A DNA stretch of 64,000 nucleotides from Streptomyces sp. CB01201 (GTDB taxonomy: Bacteria; Actinomycetota; Actinomycetes; Streptomycetales; Streptomycetaceae), in contig NZ_NNBJ01000001.1 in NCBI RefSeq assembly GCF_002803085.1, positions 434,001 through 498,000 of the forward strand. The letters run 5' to 3'. A program made the position numbers and the translations under genes. The stretch's first letter is position 1, and the number at the start of each line of letters is the position of its first letter. The notes below the pieces were generated by a model, which saw only the letters and a program-made list of their open reading frames with translations, did no database searches and was not told the DNA's origin. Shown here one piece after another: positions 26,201 through 33,121 of the stretch.

Positions 26201-27007
26201 CGCCTCATCGCCTCCGCCGGAGCCGACCGCACGGTCCGGCTCTGGGACGCGGCCACCGGGCGCCCGGAGAAGACCCTCACCGGCCACACCGGATCCGTGT
26301 TCGCGCTGGCCTTCTCGCCCGGCGGACACCTGCTCGCCTCCGCGAGCGCCGACCGCACCACCATCCTCTGGACGCTCGACACCATGCGCCCGTACGCCAC
26401 GCTCCACGGCCACGGGGACTTCGTCAACGCGGTCGCCTTCAGCCCCGACGGCCACACCCTGGCCACCGCAAGCGACGACCTGACGGTGCGTCTGTGGGAC
26501 GCGCGCGACCCCGGAGGCGGGCCGCGCTCCGTCCTGCGCGGGCACACCGGTTCGGTGCGCTCCGTCGCCTTCGCCCCGGACGGGCACACCCTCGCGAGCG
26601 GCGCCAACGACGGGACCGTACGCCTGTGGGACCCGGCCACGCACCGCGCGACCGGCATCCTCGCGGGGCACAGCGGCTCGGTGCGTGCGGTCGCCTTCAG
26701 CCCCGACGGCGCGACCCTCGCGAGCAGCGGCAGCGATCAGACCGTACGCCTGTGGAACCCGGCCGACGCCGAACAGCTCGCCGCGCTGAGCGGACACACC
26801 GGGGCCGTCTGGGGCGTCACCTTCGACCCGGGGCTCCCCGGAACGCTGGCGAGCAGCAGCAACGACGGGACCGTACGGCTGTGGAACACCGACGTGCCGC
26901 GTCAACAGAGCGAGGTCTGCCGCCTCCTCGGCGACACGGGCCGCGACCGCTGGGCCCGCCTGCTGCCCGACCTGCCCTACCGGCCGCTGTGCCCGACACC
27001 CGACTGA
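23243..27007 (+). CDS. HTH-nSTAND ATPase-WD40 signalling protein
   Basis: Multidomain protein of 1254 residues. Residues about 10-65 are an XRE-type helix-turn-helix (SLTGLARSIHYSKGYLSKIE). CPYRGLAAYGPQDAEWFYGR introduces an nSTAND NTPase with Walker A APSGAGKSSL (Lys143) and Walker B LVLLVDQFEEAF (Asp228), and HEALLHAWPRLRGW closes the module. One transmembrane helix follows near residues 552-574. Residues about 639-1225 hold 14 WD40 repeats, enough for two seven-bladed propellers; the eighth lacks its GH dipeptide. The start is GTG 23243 with GGAAAGG upstream. In such proteins the propeller is thought to sense a partner and the NTPase to switch the effector. The ligand, and whether the HTH binds DNA, are unknown. 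Confidence 0.88.
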   Translation: MPTDDETADGFAAELRRLRGLRKVSLTGLARSIHYSKGYLSKIENGGKPPTLDVARRCDDVLEAGGALLRLVARPPSVPTARAPQGGPAETARCPYRGLAAYGPQDAEWFYGRESATAELAGRLAERMGRGPLAVVAPSGAGKSSLLQAGLLPALRRGALPAPGSDRWPVVVCTPTAHPLKELLRCAADVLGAAGAELTPEALAERPAALLDASAARGGRPGLVLLVDQFEEAFTLCEDDRERRDFVAVLHALATARAGDDGSPQAAVVVGLRADFCGRCLDHPHLVEVFTHGLFALGPMSVTQLRQAITGPAERAGLSLEPGLVELLLRDLGTDTATSAGSLPLLAHALLVTWQQRTSRTLTVAGYETTGGIHGAVARTAESVYARLDPAEQLTARQLLVRLVHVADDSAQTRKPVERELLLRQLSDPCAGGRALDAFVRARLVTAGSETVEITHEALLHAWPRLRGWIDADRAGLVMRQELFDAATRWVRADRDPSLLYRGSRLAAVRDQSRHAPDRSQIGPETRDFIAACEAEEGRAMRVARRQVRIRRTLLVTLGGLLAVAVTAGSLAFQQSRRALDQSRTAQSQALAVRSGALAAGQPEASMLLASDAYRTDRTPQARGALLSTQAQSFDGRLRGHFGPVNSVAFSPDGKTLASASSDGTVKLWDTASHRITATLTGHTGAVTSLAYSADGTRLATAGEDGTVRLWSTAAHRTTATLTGHRGTVRAVAFSPDGRTLVSGGVDRTVRLWDVPAGTSRAVLAGHGDAVMSVAFGPDGQEVASASADRTVRVWDVTGSQSPMVLTGHSDQVLGVAFSPDGHTLASGSADRTVRLWNLPDGTAGGVLTGHSDDVNAVAFTRAGDTVISAGGDGTVKLWDAVNHRLVTTLSGHTDYVLAVAAGPDERLATGGFDQSVVLWDPGRSALTARPFTEAWQSAFSPDGSLLASAQADRTVRVWDVAHHRLRATLTGHDGSVFAVAFSPDGRLIASAGADRTVRLWDAATGRPEKTLTGHTGSVFALAFSPGGHLLASASADRTTILWTLDTMRPYATLHGHGDFVNAVAFSPDGHTLATASDDLTVRLWDARDPGGGPRSVLRGHTGSVRSVAFAPDGHTLASGANDGTVRLWDPATHRATGILAGHSGSVRAVAFSPDGATLASSGSDQTVRLWNPADAEQLAALSGHTGAVWGVTFDPGLPGTLASSSNDGTVRLWNTDVPRQQSEVCRLLGDTGRDRWARLLPDLPYRPLCPTPD

Positions 27008-27202
27008 CCTGCGAAGCACCGGTGTTTCCCGGGGTGTTTCCCGTTTCCCGACGACACAGGCGACGCCGGGGTCCTCGACAGCGGACCCCGGCACGGCACA
27101 GTCTCGAACGCACCGCGACAACTGATCCCGCTCCGCACCGGAGCGGCTCGCGGCCGACCGGGGCGACCCGGCGACACGTACGACGAAACGGGGAACACAC
27201 AC

Positions 27203-28090
27203 ATGCACCACACCCTTGCAGGAGTGCGGCGGACCTTCGTCGCCGCGGGCATCGTGGCGGCCTTCGCCGTCGTGCCGACCGCCCAACTCTCCGGCGCCAC
27301 ACCCCACTTGACGGGCACCTCCGGCCTCTCCGCGGCGGCCGCCGGTGGCTGCGACGTGCTCGCACCCGGCGCCTCGGCCACCGCCGAGGCGGCCGTCCGC
27401 GCCGCCTGTTCGCAGCTCGGCATCTGGTACACGTGGGGCGGCGGCCACGGCCCGCGACCCGGCGCGACCTACGGGCAGGTGGACCCCACCGACCCGGCCA
27501 GCAACCACGACCCGGAACGGCTGGGCTTCGACTGCTCCGGCCTGGTCCGGTACGCCTACGCCCAGGCGACCGGGCAGGACATCCTGGCCGGCACCGCCAA
27601 CAGCCAGTACCACTCCTCGCAGGTCACCGCCCGCTTCGGCGCGTCCCAGGGCACCGGGCCGCTGCTGCCCGGCGACCTGATGGCGTGGGGCGGCGCCAAC
27701 TCCATCCACCACATCGCCGTCTACCTCGGCGCGGGCAAGATGGTCGAGGCCCGCCAGTCCGGGACCCATGTGATGGTCAGCGACGTGCGGCTCGGCGGCG
27801 ACTACAACGGTGCCGTACGCATCGGCGCGAGCCCCGGCCAGAACGGCAACTTCTCCACCTGGGGCACCGATGTGTGGACGCACGCCGAGCCGTCCACGAC
27901 CAGCGCCCGGGTCAACAAGTTCGCGGGACCGACCCGAGTGAAGGTCGGCTGCCAGAAGCACGCCCAGCTGGTCGAGGCCGACGGCTACCGCAACGACGCC
28001 TGGTCGTACCTGCCGGACTACAAGGCCTGGATCACCAACATCTACATCCAGGGGCCGGCCTGGCTCGACGGCGTTCCGACCTGCGCCTGA
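27203..28090 (+). CDS. Secreted NlpC/P60 peptidoglycan hydrolase-like protein
   Basis: Exported protein of 295 residues. A signal peptide covers about 50 residues. The NlpC/P60 domain carries the catalytic cysteine in GFDCSGLVRYAY (Cys111) and the histidine in SIHHIAVYLG (His169/170), with GKMVEARQSG after it. The C-terminal 80 residues (VNKFAGPTRVKVGCQKH onward) look like an SH3-type wall-binding domain with two cysteines. It would cleave peptide stems of cell-wall peptidoglycan. GGGGA precedes ATG 27203. The TTTCCCG motif occurs three times in its 195-bp upstream region. Confidence 0.85.
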   Translation: MHHTLAGVRRTFVAAGIVAAFAVVPTAQLSGATPHLTGTSGLSAAAAGGCDVLAPGASATAEAAVRAACSQLGIWYTWGGGHGPRPGATYGQVDPTDPASNHDPERLGFDCSGLVRYAYAQATGQDILAGTANSQYHSSQVTARFGASQGTGPLLPGDLMAWGGANSIHHIAVYLGAGKMVEARQSGTHVMVSDVRLGGDYNGAVRIGASPGQNGNFSTWGTDVWTHAEPSTTSARVNKFAGPTRVKVGCQKHAQLVEADGYRNDAWSYLPDYKAWITNIYIQGPAWLDGVPTCA

Positions 28091-28174
28091 CCGCGGCCAG
28101 TCCCCGGACGTTCCGGGTAGGCCCCATGGGGCCGGAAGCCACACAATGCACCACAGCCATGTCGGGCCATCGGC

Positions 28175-28264
28175 AAGGGCCAAGGGCCAAGGGCCAAGCG
28201 CCAAGCGCCGCCACGCGCCACGCGCCGTGCATGAGGCATGAGGCATGACGAATGACGCATGACC
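28175..28264. repeat. Two adjacent 7-bp tandem arrays
   Basis: Three exact AAGGGCC units (28175-28195) pass into AAGCGCC copies. After a short GCCACGC stretch come five 7-bp units of CATGAGG/CATGACG type (28230-28264). The array lies between the NlpC/P60 stop and the next gene's ribosome site. The AAGGGCC unit recurs at 60221. Confidence 0.85.
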
Positions 28265-28337
28265 AGACACCACCCGCCCACCACCACCCACCGCCCATCA
28301 CCCACACACATCGCCCATCACTCGTCAGGAGTTCGCA

Positions 28338-28724
28338 GTGAACGCTCGCAAGAAGATCGCCCTGTTCCTCTCCGCCACCGCGCTGACCGCCGGCCTCACC
28401 GTGACCGGGCTGCCCGCCGCGGTCGCCGCGCCCGCCAAGGCGGCGGCGCCCGCCGCCGAGTGCGGGGTGCGCTCGGACGGCCGGCTGTACTGCGGCAACG
28501 CGGTGGGCGCGAAGGGCTACGCCGACCGCTCCTACCGCTCGGCGACCCGCGGCGAGCTCACCACCGGGTTCAACTGGTTCGCCTGCTGGGGTCACGGAGA
28601 CCCGCACCAGGGCGGCAACGACATCTGGTACTGGACGCAGCTCGACAACGGCGCCTGGGGCAACGTCCCCGCCGTCAGCGTGCGCACCGGCCAGGACCCG
28701 GCGCCGGGTCTGCGCGAGTGCTGA
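28338..28724 (+). CDS. Small secreted cysteine-containing protein
   Basis: Exported protein of 128 residues. The signal peptide reads MNARKKIALFLSATALTAGL and ends near AAVAAPAKA. The mature part of about 90 residues has four cysteines (ECGV, LYCGNAV, FACWGHG, LREC), likely two disulfides, and aromatic-rich GNDIWYWTQLDNGAWGNVPA, which suggests a small beta domain, possibly SH3-like. GTG 28338 has AGGAG 7 bases upstream. Function unknown; it follows the NlpC/P60 gene with a 247-bp repeat-containing gap. Confidence 0.75.
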   Translation: MNARKKIALFLSATALTAGLTVTGLPAAVAAPAKAAAPAAECGVRSDGRLYCGNAVGAKGYADRSYRSATRGELTTGFNWFACWGHGDPHQGGNDIWYWTQLDNGAWGNVPAVSVRTGQDPAPGLREC

Positions 28725-28745
28725 TCCCGGCACCGCACTGAAGCA

Positions 28746-28781
28746 CCGGGCCGCCCGTCGATCCCCCGACGGGCGGCCCGG
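28746..28781 (+). terminator. Strong hairpin terminator
   Basis: CCGGGCCGCCCGTCG and CGACGGGCGGCCCGG form a perfect 15-bp stem with the 6-nt loop ATCCCC, 21 bp after the stop of the small secreted protein gene. Confidence 0.85.
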
Positions 28782-28904
28782 CCACATGTGTGGGCGGAAC
28801 ACATCACCTATGTGGGTGGGACTGCAGAGGAGGCGGGCCTGGGGGAAGCTGGGAGGGACGGTGTCGGCCCGCCCGCACAGCGGGCGTCTGCGCGGGAGGT
28901 GCCC

Positions 28905-29963
28905 ATGGATCCGGTGGCGGCCCTGAGGCGGATCGCCTTCCTGCTCGAACGCGGCCAGGGCGCCACCTATCGCGTCCAGGCCTTCCGTACCGCGGCCGCG
29001 GCGATCAAGGAGATCTCGCCGGACGAGCTCGCGGCACGCGCGGCGGTGACGGGAAGCCTCGAATCGATCAAGGGGATCGGCCCGAAGACCGCCCAGGTGG
29101 TGCGCGAGGCCCTGGCCGACCAGGTGCCGGGCTATCTTCAGCGCCTGGAGTCGGAGCTGGAGGCGGCGGCGCCGCTCGCGGTGGGCGGCGAGGCGCTGCG
29201 CGCCGCACTGCGCGGCGACTGCCATCTGCACTCCGACTGGTCGGACGGTGGCAGCACCATCGACGACATGGGCCGCACGGCCGCCGAACTCGGCCATGAA
29301 TGGGCCGTGCTCACCGACCACTCGCCCCGGCTGACCGTCGCCGGCGGGCTGAGTGCCGAGCGGCTGCGCGGCCAGCTGGAGGTGGTGGCCGAACTCAACG
29401 AGCGCTGGGCGCCGTTCCGGCTCCTCACCGGCATCGAGTGCGACATCCTCGACGACGGCTCCCTCGACCAGGAGGACGAACTGCTCGACCAGCTCGACGT
29501 CGTGGTCGTCTCCGTGCACTCCAAGTTGCGGATGGATGCCGCCGCCATGACCCGGCGGCTGGTCGCGGCTGTGAGCAACCCGTTGGCGGACGTCCTGGGC
29601 CACTGCACGGGCCGCCTGGTCACCGGTCGTGGCCGGCCCGAGTCGCAGTTCGACGCGGACGCCGTCTTCGCGGCGTGTGCCGAGGCCGGTACGGCCTTGG
29701 AGATCAACAGCCGTCCGGAGCGGCTCGACCCTCCGCGCCGCCTCCTGAGCCGGGCTGTCGAGGCGGGGGTCCTGTTCGCCATCGACACCGACGCGCACGC
29801 CCCCGGACAGCTGGACTGGCAGATCTACGGCTGCGCCCGTGCCGAGGAGTGCGGTGTCCCGCCGGAACGGGTCGTCACGACCTGGCCGATGGACGCCCTG
29901 CTGGCCTGGACCCGCACGCGCGAGGTCCCGGCGGGGGCGGGGGCGAAGGTGCCGGGTCGATGA
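28905..29963 (+). CDS. Helix-hairpin-helix plus PHP-domain protein
   Basis: Protein of 352 residues. Residues 1-75 resemble the N-terminal domain of family X DNA polymerases (MDPVAALRRIAFLLERG, and the helix-hairpin-helix GIGPKTAQVVRE). Residues about 105-335 are a PHP metal-dependent hydrolase domain with GDCHLHSDWSDG, VLTDHSPRL, IECDIL, VSVHSK, LGHCTGR and IDTDAHAP, a full set of metal ligands. The polymerase palm is absent. GGGAGG lies 5 bases before ATG 28905. PHP domains hydrolyse phosphoesters. A role in DNA repair is plausible but unproven. Confidence 0.85.
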   Translation: MDPVAALRRIAFLLERGQGATYRVQAFRTAAAAIKEISPDELAARAAVTGSLESIKGIGPKTAQVVREALADQVPGYLQRLESELEAAAPLAVGGEALRAALRGDCHLHSDWSDGGSTIDDMGRTAAELGHEWAVLTDHSPRLTVAGGLSAERLRGQLEVVAELNERWAPFRLLTGIECDILDDGSLDQEDELLDQLDVVVVSVHSKLRMDAAAMTRRLVAAVSNPLADVLGHCTGRLVTGRGRPESQFDADAVFAACAEAGTALEINSRPERLDPPRRLLSRAVEAGVLFAIDTDAHAPGQLDWQIYGCARAEECGVPPERVVTTWPMDALLAWTRTREVPAGAGAKVPGR

Positions 29964-30087
29964 GAGGGACCAGGGGCGCGATCGCCCCCGGCAAGCGGAG
30001 CGCGCCTAAGTGGGCCGGGGCCTCAGCCCCCGTCGGCTGAGACCCCGGCGGACGCGGCTCAGTGCGGTGCCGCTGAGGCCATGGTCC

Positions 30088-30182
30088 GTGTGGCTCGGCC
30101 GCGTGTCGGGGGAGGCCCCGGGTTTGTGTGGCTCGGCCGGGTCCGGGGCGGCCCCGGGTTCGTGTGGCTCGGTGCGTACGGG
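30088..30182. repeat. About 37-bp tandem repeat downstream of a small gene
   Basis: Two near-identical units (30088-30125 and 30126-30161) and a partial third begin GTGTGGCTCGG and end in GGCCCCGGGTT. The array lies 38 bp past the stop of the minus-strand gene at 30220-30405. Confidence 0.8.
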
Positions 30183-30219
30183 TGAGACCTCGCCTCGCGT
30201 GGCCTCGGGGCGCACCGCG

Positions 30220-30405
30220 TCAGGCGCGGTCGGTGCCGGCGTCGCGCATCGCCTGCTCGGTCCGCTCCTGCTGTTCCTGTGCCTGACGGCTCGCTTCGGA
30301 CTCGTCGGAGCGCCCGGAGATCCGCTCCCTCGCCTCCGTCGTCTTCGCCTTGGCCTGCTCGGCGGCCTGCTGCGCCTTGTCCCGGAACTTCTCGGCCTTG
30401 CCCAT
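30220..30405 (-). CDS. Small hydrophilic helical protein
   Basis: Protein of 61 residues, almost all charged or Ala/Gln: MGKAEKFRDKAQQAAEQAKA and so on, predicted as one long helix. AGGAG lies 9 bases upstream of the ATG. Small proteins of this type (MGKAEKF start) are common in streptomycetes, in my recollection. Some resemble CsbD-like stress proteins, but this one lacks a clear CsbD motif. Function unknown. Confidence 0.65.
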   Translation of the reverse strand: MGKAEKFRDKAQQAAEQAKAKTTEARERISGRSDESEASRQAQEQQERTEQAMRDAGTDRA

Positions 30406-30501
30406 CGGGATTCACTCCTGCATGTGGGGGATGGAACCACTTCACGGTGACACGCGCCCTCACCCACCGCGCGTCGAGCTGTGACGCAGTGTGATCCATC
30501 C

Positions 30502-30595
30502 GGGAGACGGGAGACGGGAGACGGGAGACGGGAGACGGGAGACGGGAGACGGGAGACGGGAGACGGGAGACGGGAGACGGGAGACGGGAGACGGG
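30502..30595. repeat. 13-copy GGGAGAC tandem repeat
   Basis: Thirteen exact, uninterrupted copies of the 7-mer GGGAGAC (30502-30592) and a partial copy. The array lies 57 bp upstream of the initiator tRNA. Purity over 91 bp implies recent expansion or conversion, so copy number probably varies between strains. Confidence 0.95.
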
Positions 30596-30652
30596 CCCGG
30601 GTCCGCGAGTGGTCGGCGGGCCGCTCCACGTGCCGTAGGGTGGAGTCATCGA

Positions 30653-30726
30653 CGCGGGGTGGAGCAGCTCGGTAGCTCGCTGGGCTCATAACCCAGAGGT
30701 CGCAGGTTCAAATCCTGTCCCCGCTA
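30653..30726 (+). tRNA. Initiator tRNA-Met (CAT anticodon)
   Basis: Cloverleaf of 74 nt. The acceptor arm CGCGGGG pairs with CCCCGC leaving position 1 (C) opposite U72, i.e. unpaired, as required of initiators. The D arm is GAGC/GCTC-type, the anticodon stem TGGG/CCCA carries the three G:C pairs below the CAT anticodon (30687-30689), and the T arm is AGGTTCAAATCCT. CCA is not encoded. TAGGGT at 30636-30641 could be its -10 element. A strong terminator follows. Confidence 0.95.
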
Positions 30727-30727
30727 C

Positions 30728-31042
30728 GGAACTTCGGCCCCCGGCACCCAGTGCCGGGGGCCGAAGTGTGTGTCGGGCACCTATACCTGGGTATGTCACC
30801 CGGACGTGCGGTGCTGTGACTCCCCTGTGCGTAGGGCTCGTTGGGGCCGACGTACGCCGGGGCGCATGCGCTGGGGGAGCTGACGGTGTGTCGATGTCCG
30901 CGTTCTGTTACGCGTTGAACTACTTCCGTCGGCTGGTGCGGATCGGGTCCAGAGTGTGGGTGTCCGGCCGCCACCAGGCCGGAGGTTCACACCATCGGAC
31001 GCCGACGCAGGCCCTGCTCGCCGTCCTGAACTGGGGGTTTCC
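30728..31042. other. 315-bp region between tRNA and lamin-tail gene
   Basis: It contains the tRNA terminator and then about 275 bp without a supported gene. Some short AT-rich stretches (around 30905-30925) may include the promoter of the gene at 31043. ATACC-TG-GGTAT at about 30783-30794 is a short inverted repeat. Confidence 0.4.
30731..30767 (+). terminator. tRNA terminator hairpin
   Basis: ACTTCGGCCCCCGGCA (30731-30746) and its exact complement (30752-30767) make a 16-bp stem with a 5-nt loop, 4 bp past the tRNA end. Confidence 0.9.
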
Positions 31043-31483
31043 ATGTCCGCACGTTCCATAGCCCGTGTCGTCGCCGGCCTGGCTGCCGGAGCGGCCCTGG
31101 CCGGAGCCACGACTCTGCCCGCCACCGCCGCCCCGCGCTCACCGATCGCCTTCGGCACCATCCAGTACGACAGCCCCGGCAAGGACGACGGTTCGCAGCG
31201 CAGTCTCAACGCCGAGTGGGTCACCGTCAGCAACACCGGTCGCTCGTCGGTCAACCTGAAGGGGTGGACGCTCAGCGACCGCAGCCACCACGTCTACACC
31301 TTCGGCGGCTTCACGCTCGGCGGCCGCGCCTCGGTCCGCGTGCACACCGGCATCGGCCGCAACACCCGCGCCGACGTCTACCAGAACCGCCGTGCCTATG
31401 TGTGGAACAACACCGGTGACACCGCCACCCTGCGCGACAGTCACGGCCACGTCATCGTCACCAGGTCCTGGGGCCGCCGCTGA
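31043..31483 (+). CDS. Secreted lamin-tail-domain protein
   Basis: Exported protein of 146 residues. The signal peptide ends near TLPATAAPRS. The mature domain follows the lamin-tail immunoglobulin-like pattern: SLNAEWVTVSNTGRSSVNLK, GWTLSDRSHHVYTF, FTLGGRASVRVHTG, YVWNNTGDTATLRDSHG. This domain usually acts in binding or as an accessory to secreted nucleases and other proteins. ATG 31043 follows GGGGG; upstream in-frame starts lack a signal-like N-terminus. The binding partner is unknown. Confidence 0.82.
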   Translation: MSARSIARVVAGLAAGAALAGATTLPATAAPRSPIAFGTIQYDSPGKDDGSQRSLNAEWVTVSNTGRSSVNLKGWTLSDRSHHVYTFGGFTLGGRASVRVHTGIGRNTRADVYQNRRAYVWNNTGDTATLRDSHGHVIVTRSWGRR

Positions 31484-31504
31484 TGCGTTGACGCGCCACG
31501 TGAA

Positions 31505-31558
31505 GCGCGCCCACCACAAGACGCGCGCCCACCACGTGACGCGCGCCTACTACCAGTC
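31505..31558. repeat. 18-bp tandem repeat after a stop codon
   Basis: Units begin GCGCGCCCACCAC (31505-31522 and 31523-31540, differing in three bases), with a diverged third copy. The array begins 22 bp after the stop codon of the lamin-tail gene. Confidence 0.8.
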
Positions 31559-31564
31559 GACGTC

Positions 31565-31594
31565 GGCCGGCACCTCGGGAGGGGAGTGCCGGCC
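31565..31594 (+). terminator. Hairpin terminator
   Basis: GGCCGGCAC and GTGCCGGCC, a 9-bp perfect stem with a 12-nt loop, downstream of the lamin-tail gene and its repeat array. Confidence 0.65.
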
Positions 31595-31692
31595 TTCGCC
31601 GTACCCCGGTCCGCCTCGACCGGGCGGGGAGGACCATGCAGGTGCCGGGCGGGGATTTCTTGATGAGCAAGCGGCGGTGGGATGATGGCGCG

Positions 31693-32394
31693 ATGTCTGA
31701 TCGTGTTGTTGTTGCCGCCTGTGATGGCGCGTCGAAGGGTAATCCGGGTCCCGCGGGCTGGGGCTGGGTGATCGCGGATCCGGAGGGCCGGCCGGAGCGC
31801 TGGGGCGCGGGACCGCTCGGCACCGCCACCAACAATGTGGGTGAACTGACGGCCCTGGAACGCCTCCTCGAAGCCGTGGACCCGGGTACCCGCATGCAGG
31901 TGCGGATGGATTCCCAGTACGCCATGAAGGCGGTCACCCAGTGGCTGCCGGGGTGGAAGCGCAACGGCTGGAAGACCGCGGCGGGCAAGCCGGTCGCCAA
32001 CCGTGAACTCGTCGAGCGCATCGACGAGTTGCTCACCGAGCGGGATGTGGAGTTCATCCATGTGCCCGCACACCAGGTGGGCGGGGACCCGTTGAACGCG
32101 ATCGCCGACCAGGCCGCCAGCGACGCGGCCGCCACCCAGCGGGCCGCCGGTACCGCACTGGGCGACCAGGAGTTGCCGGTCCCGGCGCCGGCACGGGCCT
32201 CGGCGACGCGGGCCAGGCCCGCATCCGCGAGGAAGACATCGTCCGCGGCCAAGCCGGCCTCCTCGGGGAAGCCGCGGACCATCAAGGCGAAGTTCCCGGG
32301 GCGCTGCCCCTGTGGGCAGCCGTATGCCGCGGGTACTCCCATCATGAAGCGCGAGGGCGGCTGGGGTCACCCGGACTGCAGCCCTGTGGAGTGA
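31693..32394 (+). CDS. rnhA: Ribonuclease HI with C-terminal Cys/His extension
   Basis: Endonuclease of 233 residues that cuts RNA in RNA-DNA hybrids. The four acidic active-site positions are visible in ACDGASKGNPGP, NNVGELTAL, MDSQYAM and LNAIADQAA. The RNase H domain ends near residue 145. An Ala/Lys/Ser-rich linker leads to a C-terminal GRCPCGQPYAAG...HPDC segment whose three Cys and one His could bind zinc. ATG 31693 gives the canonical N-terminus; an in-frame ATG at 31663 has a better ribosome site (GGGGA at 7 bases) and would add ten residues. Confidence 0.88.
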   Translation: MSDRVVVAACDGASKGNPGPAGWGWVIADPEGRPERWGAGPLGTATNNVGELTALERLLEAVDPGTRMQVRMDSQYAMKAVTQWLPGWKRNGWKTAAGKPVANRELVERIDELLTERDVEFIHVPAHQVGGDPLNAIADQAASDAAATQRAAGTALGDQELPVPAPARASATRARPASARKTSSAAKPASSGKPRTIKAKFPGRCPCGQPYAAGTPIMKREGGWGHPDCSPVE

Positions 32395-32476
32395 GGCACG
32401 GGGCCATGTCACCTCGTGGGTGGGTGGCTCCGCAGACGGCTTCGGGCGGGCCGGCCGGTCCGGCTCCGCCGCGAGG

Positions 32477-33121
32477 TCAGCCGGTGGTGGCGGGGGTGAC
32501 GGCGTCCGCTCCCTTCTTGACGTCGCCGTCCGCCGACTCCTTGGCCGTGGTGGCGCCGGTGGCGTCGGGGGCCGTGTAGAAGACGGACCGGTTCTGACGG
32601 GTGCGCTGCGCCTGGCCCTTGGCCACGAGGTTTTCGAGGGTGTTGCGCACCACGGTGCCGGCGATGTTGCGCTGCGGGTGTGCGTCGGTGAGACCCGCGG
32701 TGATCTCGGCGGCCGAGCGCGGCTCGCCGCTCTGCGCGAGGTGGTTCGCGACGAGGTCCCGCAGGGTGGGAGTGTTCCCGGACGCCTTGGCCTTGACGGC
32801 CGGCTTCGCCTGCTTCTTGGTGGCGCGACCTGCGGACTTCGCCGCCGTGCGCGCCTGGGGGATCCGCGGCGCCGCGCCCCCGGCGGTCTTCTTGGCAGCC
32901 TTGGCGCTGCCCTTGGTGCTGCCCTTGGCCGGCGCGGCGGAGGCGGGGCCGATGGCCTGCTGCATGGACGCGAGCAGTGCGTGGTTGTTCTCCAGAACGC
33001 TCAACTGCTCCTGGAGCGAGCTGATCTGGCCGGCGATCTGTTCGCGTTCGGCGACGTTGCTGTCCAGGTCGCTCTGGATCTGGGCGGCGTACTGGGACTG
33101 GAGCGGAGTGCTGTCCGGCAC
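32477..33121 (-). CDS. Coiled-coil, histone-H1-like basic, winged-helix protein
   Basis: Probable DNA-binding protein of 214 residues. Residues about 10-55 form a coiled coil (AEREQIAGQISSLQEQLSVL). Residues 65-120 are Lys/Ala/Gly-rich, like bacterial H1-type tails (GSTKGSAKAAKKTAGG). Residues 122-185 look like a winged helix (TPTLRDLVANHLAQSGEP, then GTVVRNTLENLVAKGQAQRT). The start is GTG 33121 with GGAGG at 8 bases; the frame stays open to 33259 without a ribosome site. Possible roles are nucleoid binding or regulation. It converges with rnhA. Confidence 0.75.
   Translation of the reverse strand: MPDSTPLQSQYAAQIQSDLDSNVAEREQIAGQISSLQEQLSVLENNHALLASMQQAIGPASAAPAKGSTKGSAKAAKKTAGGAAPRIPQARTAAKSAGRATKKQAKPAVKAKASGNTPTLRDLVANHLAQSGEPRSAAEITAGLTDAHPQRNIAGTVVRNTLENLVAKGQAQRTRQNRSVFYTAPDATGATTAKESADGDVKKGADAVTPATTG

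Noticed and set aside
30502..30595. CRISPR array
   Set aside because: The units are contiguous 7-mers without spacers and no cas genes are present.
30059..30649. Minus-strand frame translating the GGGAGAC array as a peptide repeat
   Set aside because: The translation is only repeat-derived (SRLP-type) and covers a better-supported small gene in another frame.
30653..30726. tRNA as an attachment site for an integrative element
   Set aside because: No integrase, excisionase or direct repeat of the tRNA 3' end was seen within the window.
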